A stretch of 64,000 nucleotides of DNA, from contig NZ_CP113097.1 of NCBI RefSeq assembly GCF_026625125.1, positions 3,410,001 through 3,474,000 of the forward strand. The letters are read 5' to 3'. Made by a program: the position numbers and the translations under genes. Below, piece by piece: positions 9,693 to 17,999 of this stretch. Numbering within the stretch: position 1 is the first letter of the stretch; every line of letters begins with the position of its first letter. Source of the DNA: Pseudomonas putida (GTDB lineage: Bacteria; Pseudomonadota; Gammaproteobacteria; Pseudomonadales; Pseudomonadaceae). Under the pieces are notes generated by a model. That model made no database searches, was not told where the DNA came from, and saw nothing but the letters and a program-made list of their open reading frames with translations.

Positions 9693-10510
9693 GCCTGCTG
9701 CACGTCCACCACCTGAGCCATCGGTATCGCACCGGGGGGCTGTTGCGCAAACGGGGCTGGCTGCAGGTGCTCGACGGTATCGAGCTGCAACTGCATGCCG
9801 GTGAGTCGGTCGGCCTGCTGGGCAGCAGTGGCAGCGGCAAAAGTACGCTGGCGCGGCTGCTGCTCGGGCTGGAAAAACCGACCCAGGGCCAGGTGAGTTT
9901 TGCCGGGCAGGATGTCAGCCAGCTACGGGGGGAGCAGGCGCGCGACTTCCAGCGCACCGTGCAACTGGTGTTCCAGGACGCCCCCGGTGCCTTCAACCCG
10001 CAGCGCAGCATCGGCTGGAGCATCGCCGAACCGTTGCGCCACCTCACCGGCATGGATGAAGCCCAGCGGCAAGCGCGCACGCTCGAACTGCTGCAGGCCA
10101 TGGGCCTGCGCGCCGAGCATGCGCAACGGCTGCCGCAGCAGTTGAGTGGCGGCCAGTTGCAGCGTGCCAACATCGCCCGGGCGCTGGCCGCCTCGCCGCA
10201 GTTGGTGGTGCTCGACGAAGCGTTGTCGAACCTGGACCGGGTATTGCAGTTGCAGACGCTGCAGCAGCTTGAGGCGTTACGCCAGCGCAGCGGCACCGCC
10301 TTCGTGCTGATCAGCCATGACCTGAGCCTGGTGCAGTACTTCTGCCAGCGGGTTGTGCTGCTGGACGCTGGCCGCATCGTTGAGGACCGGCCCGTCGAGC
10401 ACGGCACTGTTTTCGAGCATCCCGTTGGAAAGCAGCTACAGTCTGCCATGTTGCCCGTACGGCCCGACAAGAGGCAGGCAAGACAAGCGCTGCCGCTCGG
10501 TATGCACTGA
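9689..10510 (+). CDS. nikE: Nickel ABC transporter ATP-binding protein NikE
   Basis: 273-residue ATPase with Walker A GSSGSGKST, signature LSGGQLQRANIARAL, Walker B LVVLDEALSNLD and the switch histidine in LISHDLS. The ATG at 9689 overlaps the nikD stop codon, and AGCCAGCC precedes it. The TTG at 9674 is an unlikely alternative. Last gene of nikABCDE; no urease, hydrogenase or nickel chaperone gene is in the window, so the consumer of the nickel lies elsewhere. Confidence 0.93.
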   Translation: MSLLHVHHLSHRYRTGGLLRKRGWLQVLDGIELQLHAGESVGLLGSSGSGKSTLARLLLGLEKPTQGQVSFAGQDVSQLRGEQARDFQRTVQLVFQDAPGAFNPQRSIGWSIAEPLRHLTGMDEAQRQARTLELLQAMGLRAEHAQRLPQQLSGGQLQRANIARALAASPQLVVLDEALSNLDRVLQLQTLQQLEALRQRSGTAFVLISHDLSLVQYFCQRVVLLDAGRIVEDRPVEHGTVFEHPVGKQLQSAMLPVRPDKRQARQALPLGMH

Positions 10511-10611
10511 CACCAACATGAGGGTGCATCCGGCGTGAACGCCAGAACGCTTTTCCAGTGCGCAGGCAAAGTGCCACAATGCGCCACCGATCACGAATTG
10601 CGGCCGATGCC

Positions 10612-11745
10612 ATGACAGAGCTCAATCCAGGCGATGAGATAGCGCACTGCGTTAGGACGGATCGCCTGCACCAGCTGTTCGTCCAGTCGGCACCCGCTGT
10701 GCTTGGCAGTTTCCTGGCGGCGGCAATGCTGTGTTGGTTGGGCTGGGAGCGTTTCGACCAGCAAACGGTAGCCGTCTGGATGACAGTGCTGAGCCTGTCG
10801 ACGGCCCTGCGCACCGCGATGTTCGTCGCCTACCTGCGAGCCCCCGCCAGCCAACGCACGGCCGAACGCTGGGAGTGGCGCTACTGGGCCACCCTGGCGT
10901 TGTCCGCGGCAGTCTGGGGCTTGGGCGCACTGGCGGTGATGCCTGCCGACGACCTGTTGGGGCAGGCATTGATCATGCTGTTTGCCGTGGGCATGTCCGT
11001 CAGCGCGGTCTCGTGTTACTCCTCGTACCGCAACATGACCCTGGTCTCGATCGCCTTGGTACTGCTGCCTTGCACCGGCTGGCTGCTGCTGCAGCCATCC
11101 GCGCTGCAACAGGGCATCGCCCTGGCGGTGCTGGTGTTCGCCTCGTTCGTGGTCAATGCAACGAACAGCCTGTCTTCAGCGCTGGTCACCGCCTGGCGCC
11201 TCAGGCATGAAATGGAGCGCGCGCACCGCCTTGCCATCGTGGCCTCATGCACGGACGAACTTACCGGCTTGAACAACCGGCGTGCCTTCTTTGACTGCGC
11301 CCTGGCGCAGCACACCCTGTGCCAGGAGGCGCAGACGTACGTAGCCGTGCTGATGCTGGACGTCGACCATTTCAAACAGATCAACGACACCGCCGGGCAT
11401 GCGGCGGGCGACCAGGTGTTGCAACGGATCGGGGCAGCCATCAGCGCCAGCCTGCGTGCTGACGATATCGCCGGCAGGCTGGGCGGCGAAGAATTCGCCA
11501 TCCTGCTACCCGACACGCCTCTGGCCACTGCCAGCGAGATCGCCGAGCGCCTGCGGACCTTGATAGCAAAGCTGAGCGTCAACAGCGAACACGCCGTTAC
11601 CGCCAGCATAGGCCTGGCCTTCGCCAAAGCCCCCGCCAGTGAACTCGATACCTTGCTCAGCAGTGCCGACAAGGCCATGTACCGTTCCAAGGCATCAGGC
11701 CGCAACCGGGTGACGGTTGTCGACCACATGCATGCAACCGCCTGA
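10612..11745 (+). CDS. Membrane-bound diguanylate cyclase (GGDEF)
   Basis: 377 residues from the ATG at 10612; in-frame ATGs at 10558 and 10579 are possible. The N-terminal half has about six transmembrane helices with no recognisable sensor motif (MASE-like). The C-terminal GGDEF domain has the active-site motif GGEEF at residues 291-295, and an intact inhibitory I-site RADD five residues before it. It should therefore make c-di-GMP from two GTP and be product-inhibited. It stands alone between the nickel operon and the Anbu cluster. Confidence 0.88.
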   Translation: MTELNPGDEIAHCVRTDRLHQLFVQSAPAVLGSFLAAAMLCWLGWERFDQQTVAVWMTVLSLSTALRTAMFVAYLRAPASQRTAERWEWRYWATLALSAAVWGLGALAVMPADDLLGQALIMLFAVGMSVSAVSCYSSYRNMTLVSIALVLLPCTGWLLLQPSALQQGIALAVLVFASFVVNATNSLSSALVTAWRLRHEMERAHRLAIVASCTDELTGLNNRRAFFDCALAQHTLCQEAQTYVAVLMLDVDHFKQINDTAGHAAGDQVLQRIGAAISASLRADDIAGRLGGEEFAILLPDTPLATASEIAERLRTLIAKLSVNSEHAVTASIGLAFAKAPASELDTLLSSADKAMYRSKASGRNRVTVVDHMHATA

Positions 11746-12059
11746 TGGTACGGCTGGCCAGGGCCTGACGCCTGACCGCTTGCCCTGATTTGGTTCGACT
11801 TTTTCAGTAAACCCGGGCGTGCACCCATTTAATGCAGCAAGCTGCGGCCGGCGGCGCGCTCCGCCCACGCCAACCTCCGTCAAATCGCCTGATATTGTCG
11901 CGATATTGATAGCAACAAGCGCACTCACGCTGTTCCAGAGCCATTTTTGTTCCTGACGCTTGCGACCTGCCCGTTCCGGCATCGTCATTGCAACGCCCTC
12001 TCCCGATCGCTTGGCAAGCGAGAAACGAAACTGCCGACGAGTCGTGGCAAGGAGTGGGT
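11746..12059. other. Intergenic region before the Anbu cluster
   Basis: 314 bases between the diguanylate cyclase stop codon and the ATP-grasp gene. It must hold the promoter of the Anbu cluster, but I see no clear -35/-10 pair or operator. The stretch at 11880-11930 is AT-richer. The only firm signal is AAGGAG at about 12049, the ribosome-binding site of the next gene. Confidence 0.4.
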
Positions 12060-13469
12060 ATGTCCCGGGCTTTTTTCAATGAAATGTATGAGGCAAACGG
12101 AAGTTGCCGCCCGCACTATCAGGAGTTCGCCCGCTGGCTGGCGAACACACCGCTGGAACTGTTGGAACAACGGCGGCATGAGGCCGACCTGCTGTTCCAC
12201 CGGGCCGGTATCACCTTCACCCTCTACGGTGACCAGCAGGACACCGAGCGGTTGATCCCCTTCGACATCATCCCGCGCAGCATCCGCGCCAGCGAATGGC
12301 GCATCGTTGAACGTGGGTGTATCCAGCGGGTTCAGGCGCTGAACCTGTTCCTCCAGGACATCTACCACGATCAGCGCATCCTCAAGGCCGGCATCATTGC
12401 GCCAGAGCAAGTGCTGGCCAACGAGGGTTATCAGGTCGCCATGCAGGGCCTGAACCTGCACCGCGGGCTGTACGCCCATATCGCCGGCGTCGATTTGGTA
12501 CGCGACAGCGATGGTACGTATTACGTACTGGAAGATAATCTGCGCACCCCCAGCGGCGTCAGCTACATGCTCGAAGACCGCAAGATGATGATGCGCCTGT
12601 TCCCTGAACTGTTCGCCGCCCAACGCATCGCACCGATCGACCACTACCCCAACCTGCTGCTCGACACACTCAAGAGTGCCAGCCCGCTGGACAATCCGAC
12701 CGCCGTGGTGCTTACCCCCGGGCGCTTCAACAGCGCCTACTTCGAGCACGCCTTCCTGGCGCGGGAGATGGGCATCGAGCTGGTCGAAGGCGCCGACCTG
12801 TTCGTGCGCAACGACCACCTCTACATGCGCACCACCGCAGGCCCGCAGCAAGTGGACGTGATCTACCGCCGCCTGGACGACGAATATCTCGACCCTCTGT
12901 CGTTCAACCCTGATTCGATGCTGGGGGTACCGGGGCTGATCTCGGTGTACCGGGCTGGCAACGTCGTGCTGGCCAACGCGGTGGGCACCGGCGTTGCCGA
13001 CGACAAGTCGATCTACCCCTACGTCGACGAGATGATCCGCTTCTACCTGAGCGAGGAGCCGATCCTGAAGAACGTGCCCACCTGGCAATGCCGCAAGCCA
13101 CAGGACCTGTCCCACGTTCTGGCCCACCTGCCCGAGCTGGTGGTCAAGGAAACCCAAGGCTCCGGCGGCTATGGCATGTTGGTCGGCCCCGCTGCAACGG
13201 CGGCGCAGATCGAGGACTTCCGTGCGCGCATCAAGGCGCGCCCGCACGCCTACATCGCTCAGCCCACCCTGTGCCTGTCCACCTGCCCGACTTTCGTCGA
13301 AAGCGGTATCGCGCCGCGCCACATCGACCTGCGTCCGTTCGTGCTGTCAGGCAGCGAAACGCGCCTGGTGCCGGGCGGCCTGACCCGCGTTGCACTGCAG
13401 GAAGGCTCGCTGGTGGTCAACTCGTCGCAGGGCGGCGGCACCAAAGACACCTGGGTGGTGGAGGACTGA
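12060..13469 (+). CDS. Circularly permuted ATP-grasp protein (COG2308)
   Basis: 469 residues from the ATG at 12060, which follows AAGGAGTGGGT; an in-frame start at 11988 lacks such a site. It has the conserved N-terminal region of the DUF404/DUF407 pair (ENLRTPSGVSYMLEDR near residue 165) and the ATP-grasp core toward the C-terminus (VVKETQGSGGYGMLVGP). The family is predicted to ligate an amino acid or peptide carboxylate to an amine using ATP. First gene of a cluster with alpha-E, transglutaminase and Anbu proteins; the stop is 3 bases before the alpha-E start. Confidence 0.92.
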   Translation: MSRAFFNEMYEANGSCRPHYQEFARWLANTPLELLEQRRHEADLLFHRAGITFTLYGDQQDTERLIPFDIIPRSIRASEWRIVERGCIQRVQALNLFLQDIYHDQRILKAGIIAPEQVLANEGYQVAMQGLNLHRGLYAHIAGVDLVRDSDGTYYVLEDNLRTPSGVSYMLEDRKMMMRLFPELFAAQRIAPIDHYPNLLLDTLKSASPLDNPTAVVLTPGRFNSAYFEHAFLAREMGIELVEGADLFVRNDHLYMRTTAGPQQVDVIYRRLDDEYLDPLSFNPDSMLGVPGLISVYRAGNVVLANAVGTGVADDKSIYPYVDEMIRFYLSEEPILKNVPTWQCRKPQDLSHVLAHLPELVVKETQGSGGYGMLVGPAATAAQIEDFRARIKARPHAYIAQPTLCLSTCPTFVESGIAPRHIDLRPFVLSGSETRLVPGGLTRVALQEGSLVVNSSQGGGTKDTWVVED

Positions 13470-13472
13470 GCC

Positions 13473-14423
13473 ATGCTTTCGAGAACCGCTTCCGACCTGT
13501 ACTGGATGTCCCGCTACCTGGAGCGCGCCGAAAACCTCGCGCGCATGCTCGAGGTCAGCTACTCGCTGTCGCTGATGCCGCAAGCCGGCCGTTCGGATGG
13601 CCACACAGAGCTCGCCATGTCGCTGCTGGCATCCGGCACGCTGGACGATTACATCCGCAAGCACGCCGAGCTGGACACCGAGCGCATGCTGCACTTCTTT
13701 GCGTTGGACGCGAACAACCCCAGCAGCATCTATTGCTGCCTGCAGGCAGCGCGCACCAACGCCCATGCGGTGCGTGGGCGCATAACCGCCGACATGTGGG
13801 AAAACATCAACGCCACCTGGATCGAAATGCGCAACATCGCCAGCAATGGCCTTGGACGCTATGGCATCAGCCAGTTCTGCGACTGGGTCAAGGAACGCTC
13901 CCACCTGTTCCGCGGCGCAACCGCTGGCACCATCATGCGCAACGATGCCTACAGCTTCATTCGCCTGGGCACCTTCCTGGAGCGGGCGGACAATACCCTG
14001 CGCCTGCTCGATGCCCGCTACGAAATGTTCGGCGAAACTTCCGAGGAGGTCAGCGACGACTCGGCAAGGGGTTACTACCAGTGGAGCGCCTTGTTGCGCG
14101 CCCTGACGTCCTACGAAGCCTTCAACGAAATCTACCGCAACGCGCCCAGCGCACGGCCGGTGTCGGAGCTGTTACTGCTGCGCGTCGACGTGCCACGGTC
14201 ATTGCATGCCTGCATCGAAGAGCTCGACCAGATCCTCGCCGCGCTGCCTGGCACTACCGGCCGCGCCGCACAACGGATGGCTGCCGAACTCAACGCGCGG
14301 CTGCGCTACACCGCCATCGATGAAATTCTCGAAGCCGGGCTGCACCTGTGGCTGACCGACTTCATCGGCCGCATCCACCAACTGGGCCAGACCGTGCACA
14401 ATTCCTACCTGGAGGTCGTATGA
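13473..14423 (+). CDS. Alpha-E domain-containing protein (DUF403)
   Basis: 316 residues, predicted all-helical, starting MLSRTASDLYWMSRYLERAEN, which is the alpha-E family hallmark. The glutamate-rich conserved positions recur in FLERADNTLRLLD. No catalytic function has been established to my knowledge. The family nearly always pairs with the permuted ATP-grasp upstream. Its stop codon overlaps the transglutaminase start (ATGA). Confidence 0.92.
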   Translation: MLSRTASDLYWMSRYLERAENLARMLEVSYSLSLMPQAGRSDGHTELAMSLLASGTLDDYIRKHAELDTERMLHFFALDANNPSSIYCCLQAARTNAHAVRGRITADMWENINATWIEMRNIASNGLGRYGISQFCDWVKERSHLFRGATAGTIMRNDAYSFIRLGTFLERADNTLRLLDARYEMFGETSEEVSDDSARGYYQWSALLRALTSYEAFNEIYRNAPSARPVSELLLLRVDVPRSLHACIEELDQILAALPGTTGRAAQRMAAELNARLRYTAIDEILEAGLHLWLTDFIGRIHQLGQTVHNSYLEVV

Positions 14424-15199
14424 AACTGTCCATTCGCCACGACACCACCTACAGCTACGCCAGTGACGTGTGCAACAGCATCCAGTTCCTGCGCCTGACA
14501 CCACGCAGCAGCGAGCGCCAGCGCATCCTCGAGTGGCAACTGGACCTGCCCTGCAAGGTGAACAGCCAGATCGACCCGTATGGCAATATCCTGCACGTAC
14601 TGACCCTGGACAAACCCCATGGCCACCTGGCCCTTACCGCCAGTGGCCAGGTGGAAATCGACCCGGGCTGTGAACATGAGGCCGGCGGCCAGTCGCCCCT
14701 GCCTTTTCTGCGCAGCAGCCACCTCACCCAGGCCAGTGACGCACTCAAGGCCTTTGCCACCCAGCAGTGCGGCGAGCGCCGCGACCGGGGCGCGCTGACC
14801 GCCCTGATGCAAGGGCTGGCCGACCATATGCCCTACAGCCCGGGGGCTACTTCGGTGGGCACCACCGCCAGCGAGTCATTTGCCGGCGCCGCCGGGGTGT
14901 GCCAGGACCATACCCACGCCTTCCTGGCCTGCGCCCGTAGCCTGGGCGTCCCGGCGCGCTACGTGTCCGGCTACCTGTGTACCGAAGACGAAACCCACCT
15001 GGCCAGCCACGCCTGGGCCGAAGCCTGGATCGATGATGCCTGGTACAGCTTCGACGTCACCAACCGCCTCACCCGGCCCGAACGGCACCTGAAACTGGCG
15101 GTCGGTCTGGATTACCTCGACGCCTGCCCGGTCCGGGGCGTGCGCCGCGGTGGCGGCGTCGAATCCATGCAGGCCAGCGTCCACGTGCACCGCCAGTAA
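14420..15199 (+). CDS. Transglutaminase-like cysteine protease family protein
   Basis: 259 residues. An N-terminal beta-rich domain (MKLSIRHDTTYSYAS) precedes a transglutaminase-like papain fold with a catalytic triad visible at C161 (GVCQDHTH), H197 (SHAWAE) and D212 (FDVTN). The family can cleave or form isopeptide bonds. Start 14420 is fixed by the ATGA overlap with the alpha-E gene; the frame stays open upstream to 14348 but that part is the alpha-E gene. A GC-rich hairpin separates it from the Anbu gene. Confidence 0.9.
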   Translation: MKLSIRHDTTYSYASDVCNSIQFLRLTPRSSERQRILEWQLDLPCKVNSQIDPYGNILHVLTLDKPHGHLALTASGQVEIDPGCEHEAGGQSPLPFLRSSHLTQASDALKAFATQQCGERRDRGALTALMQGLADHMPYSPGATSVGTTASESFAGAAGVCQDHTHAFLACARSLGVPARYVSGYLCTEDETHLASHAWAEAWIDDAWYSFDVTNRLTRPERHLKLAVGLDYLDACPVRGVRRGGGVESMQASVHVHRQ

Positions 15200-15216
15200 G
15201 CGCCTGGCGCAACGCT

Positions 15217-15251
15217 AGCGGCCCCGTCGCGCCCTGCGCGGCGGGGCCGCT
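15217..15251. promoter_or_regulatory. GC-rich hairpin before the Anbu gene
   Basis: AGCGGCCCCG (15217-15226) pairs perfectly with CGGGGCCGCT (15242-15251) around a 15-base loop. No run of T follows, so it is not a classical terminator. Lying in the 77-base gap inside the cluster, it may stabilise or attenuate the mRNA. Confidence 0.6.
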
Positions 15252-15276
15252 CCATTCCAAGAACAAGGTAGAAAGC

Positions 15277-16011
15277 ATGACCTACTGCGTCGCTATGCAT
15301 TTGGCGGACGGGCTGGTATTCATCTGCGACTCCCGCACCAATGCCGGGATCGACCAGATATCCACGTTTCGCAAACTGTTCGTTTTCAGCGTGCCGGGGG
15401 ACCGGCTGATCGTCCTGCAGACCGCCGGCAACCTTGCCACCTCGCAATCGGTGGTCAACCTGCTTGAGCAACGTAGCCGAGGTACCGGCAGCCACCTGCT
15501 GAACGTCGGCACGCTCTACGACGCGGCGGCACTGGTGGCCGAAACCCTTCGCGAAGTCATCACCCGTGACCGCAGCAAGCTGACGGCGCAGATCGACCTG
15601 AGCGCCTCGTTCATGGTGGGCGGCCAGATCGCGGGCAGCGCCATGGGCATCTACAACGTCTACGCCCAAGGCAACTTCTTCCAGGCAACGCCGGACACGC
15701 CGTTCCTGCAATTGGGCGAGAGCAAGTACGGCAGACCGATTCTCGACCGCAACCTGACCTACGACACGCCCTTGGACGAAGCGCTGCGCTGCGGCTTGAT
15801 CTCATTCGACTCGACCATTCGCAGCAACCTGTCGGTCGGCATGCCGCTGGACCTTTTGGTGTATGGCAGGGACAGCCTCACGGCCAGGGAGCCGGTGCGC
15901 ATCCATCAAGACGACCCCTACTACAGCCATATCCGCAAACAATGGGGTGACGGTTTGAAAAGCCTGCTGGGCGAGCTGACCCCGCCACCGCCGGGCTTCA
16001 TGGCCGAATGA
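15277..16011 (+). CDS. Anbu-type proteasome homologue (COG3484)
   Basis: A 244-residue Ntn-hydrolase. The chain starts Met-Thr, so removal of Met exposes Thr as the nucleophile; a DSRTNAGID segment near residue 18 and the lysine of FRKLFVF near residue 33 sit where the proteasomal Asp and Lys are expected. Anbu proteins assemble into open helical or ring structures rather than HslV-like dodecamers. No HslU-like ATPase is nearby. Last gene of the ATP-grasp/alpha-E/transglutaminase cluster, which has been proposed to attach and remove a peptide tag. ATG preceded by AAGGTAGAAAGC. Confidence 0.9.
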   Translation: MTYCVAMHLADGLVFICDSRTNAGIDQISTFRKLFVFSVPGDRLIVLQTAGNLATSQSVVNLLEQRSRGTGSHLLNVGTLYDAAALVAETLREVITRDRSKLTAQIDLSASFMVGGQIAGSAMGIYNVYAQGNFFQATPDTPFLQLGESKYGRPILDRNLTYDTPLDEALRCGLISFDSTIRSNLSVGMPLDLLVYGRDSLTAREPVRIHQDDPYYSHIRKQWGDGLKSLLGELTPPPPGFMAE

Positions 16012-16026
16012 GCCAGGCCCCCTCGG

Positions 16027-16587
16027 TCAAGCCAGTAGGCTTATCACCAGATCCGCGATGTTGATAGGCACGTATGCCACGGTCAACAGCGAATAGGCCT
16101 TACGCGACCGGGCTGCAAACACGCACAGGGGGATCACGATCATCATCACGTCAAAAGCGCCCCAAAGCGCCAGCGGCGAGGCGCCGAACAGCAGCATGTT
16201 GACGATGAACCCAAGCAGGTAAAAGCCCGACAGGAACAGCAGCGCGTACCGGCCATCCTGCTCGAAGTACAGGCGCAGCCCTCCCACTTCGTCCTCGCTT
16301 CGGCTGGGCAACATCAGCGCCGAGGAAACGAACAGCGAAAGCGCCAGCAGCACCAGCAGCAAAAATTCCTGGAACGAGAAGGTCGCCCTTACTTGTGGCA
16401 GTGCATTGACCGCCCACCAGAAATCCATCTGTGTGGTGAAGAGCATGACCGCCCAGACCAGGGCCACCCAATCAGGGGCAGCGCTACGCCGAATACGAAA
16501 GACCGTCAGCGCGCCCAGCAGCAGGCGGGTGACCGACAGCCCCAAGATCATCGAGAGGACGGTAGCAACGATAGGGAAATTGCTCAT
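16027..16587 (-). CDS. Hypothetical inner-membrane protein
   Basis: 186 residues with about five hydrophobic helices (for example MSNFPIVATVLSMILGLSV, then FLLLVLLALSLFVSSALML). The ATG at 16587 follows AGGAAG, while the open frame to 16758 lacks coding character. No catalytic motif. It lies between the Anbu gene (convergent, 15-base gap) and chrA (divergent). Function unknown. Confidence 0.7.
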   Translation of the reverse strand: MSNFPIVATVLSMILGLSVTRLLLGALTVFRIRRSAAPDWVALVWAVMLFTTQMDFWWAVNALPQVRATFSFQEFLLLVLLALSLFVSSALMLPSRSEDEVGGLRLYFEQDGRYALLFLSGFYLLGFIVNMLLFGASPLALWGAFDVMMIVIPLCVFAARSRKAYSLLTVAYVPINIADLVISLLA

Positions 16588-16772
16588 GGTGCTTCCTGCC
16601 AGCCACTGTTGTGGACAGCGTAGGCGGCGCACAGCAAACTTTGAAAAAATGAGTCGGTAGTTTGGGCTTGGCGTGGGATTTTCAGTGCCTGTGACCCCGA
16701 GCGCCACCCTGCGCCCGACGCAGGTGGTTGCGCCCCAGGAAAACAGCGGCGACATCAATCCAAGGAGCCTGC

Positions 16773-17999
16773 ATGTCAGAACGCAGTAACAGCGAGGTGA
16801 AGTCCTGCGACTCTGCCTGGTCGGTCTTTCTGATTTTCCTGCGCCTGGGGCTGACTTCCTTCGGTGGTCCCATTGCGCACCTGGGCTACTTTCGCGAAGC
16901 GTTGGTATCGCGCCGCCAATGGCTCAGTGAACGCAGTTACGCCGAACTGGTCGCCCTGTGCCAGGTCCTCCCCGGCCCGGCGAGCAGCCAGGTCGGGATA
17001 GGCCTTGGCCTCTCACGCGCAGGTTTCGCGGGCGCGGTGGCTGCCTGGGCAGGCTTCACATTGCCATCGGCCATGATGCTGATCCTGTTGGCCCAGGGCA
17101 TCTCGGCATGGGGCGGCGCCTTCCCTGGTGGTTTGCTGCACGGCCTGAAGATCGTTGCAGTCGCGGTTGTCGCCCAAGCGGTGTGGGGCATGGCACGCAG
17201 CCTTTGCACCGATGTTGCGCGTGTGACCATCGCCTTGTGCGCCACCTGCGCGGCGCTTGTGTGGCCCACTGCGCTGGGGCAGACCAGCGTGATCGTGTGT
17301 TCTGCCTTGGCAGGCTGGGTGCTGTTCAAGTCCACGCCACCTCCGGCAGCGGAAAGACTACCGTTTTCAGTCAGCCGCAAAACCGGCCTGATCGCGCTGA
17401 CAGTGTTCTTTGCTCTGTTGCTCGGGCTACCGCTGCTGGCCCAGGTCTGGCCGTCGCAGGTCCTGGCGATGGTGAACGCCTTCTACAACGCAGGCTCACT
17501 CGTCTTCGGTGGTGGGCATGTGGTGCTGCCGTTGCTGCAGTCGGCGACAGTGCCCAATGGCTGGGTCAGCAACGACACCTTTCTGGCGGGTTATGGCCTG
17601 GCACAGGCGGTACCGGGGCCCCTCTTCACCTTTGCGGCATTTCTGGGGGCATCCATGACCGTGCAGCCCTCCGGCTGGGTGGGCGCTACGGTCTGCATTC
17701 TGGCCATTTTCACTCCCTCCTTCCTGCTGGTGGTCGGCGTCTTGCCCTTCTGGCAAACACTGCGGCACAGCGCGCGTAGCCAGGCCGCGCTGGGTGGTGT
17801 GAACGCAAGCGTGGTAGGGCTGCTATTAGCCGCCCTGTACCACCCGGTCTGGACGAGCGCCATTGCCAGCCCATCGGACTTCGCTTTTGCGCTCACAGCC
17901 CTCGTGGCCCTGATGTTCTGGAAGATGCCACCCTGGCTGGTGGTCCTGGGCTGCGGCCTGTTTGGCTGGCTGCTTACTGCAATGCAAACGTCAGGGTAG
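16773..17999 (+). CDS. chrA: Chromate transporter ChrA, two-domain type
   Basis: A 408-residue inner-membrane protein with two tandem CHR domains (the first starts LRLGLTSFGGPIAHLGYF, about residues 20-195; the second from about residue 225 with GSLVFGGGHVVLPLL). The family exports chromate by proton exchange, though many chromosomal copies are untested. The ATG at 16773 follows AAGGAGCC. Its 3' end overlaps the convergent sensor kinase gene by 26 bp. Confidence 0.9.
   Translation: MSERSNSEVKSCDSAWSVFLIFLRLGLTSFGGPIAHLGYFREALVSRRQWLSERSYAELVALCQVLPGPASSQVGIGLGLSRAGFAGAVAAWAGFTLPSAMMLILLAQGISAWGGAFPGGLLHGLKIVAVAVVAQAVWGMARSLCTDVARVTIALCATCAALVWPTALGQTSVIVCSALAGWVLFKSTPPPAAERLPFSVSRKTGLIALTVFFALLLGLPLLAQVWPSQVLAMVNAFYNAGSLVFGGGHVVLPLLQSATVPNGWVSNDTFLAGYGLAQAVPGPLFTFAAFLGASMTVQPSGWVGATVCILAIFTPSFLLVVGVLPFWQTLRHSARSQAALGGVNASVVGLLLAALYHPVWTSAIASPSDFAFALTALVALMFWKMPPWLVVLGCGLFGWLLTAMQTSG

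Noticed and set aside
11985..13322. 445-codon antisense frame over the ATP-grasp gene
   Set aside because: A shadow of a high-GC gene; composition is rich in His, Gln, Gly and Val with no family motif.
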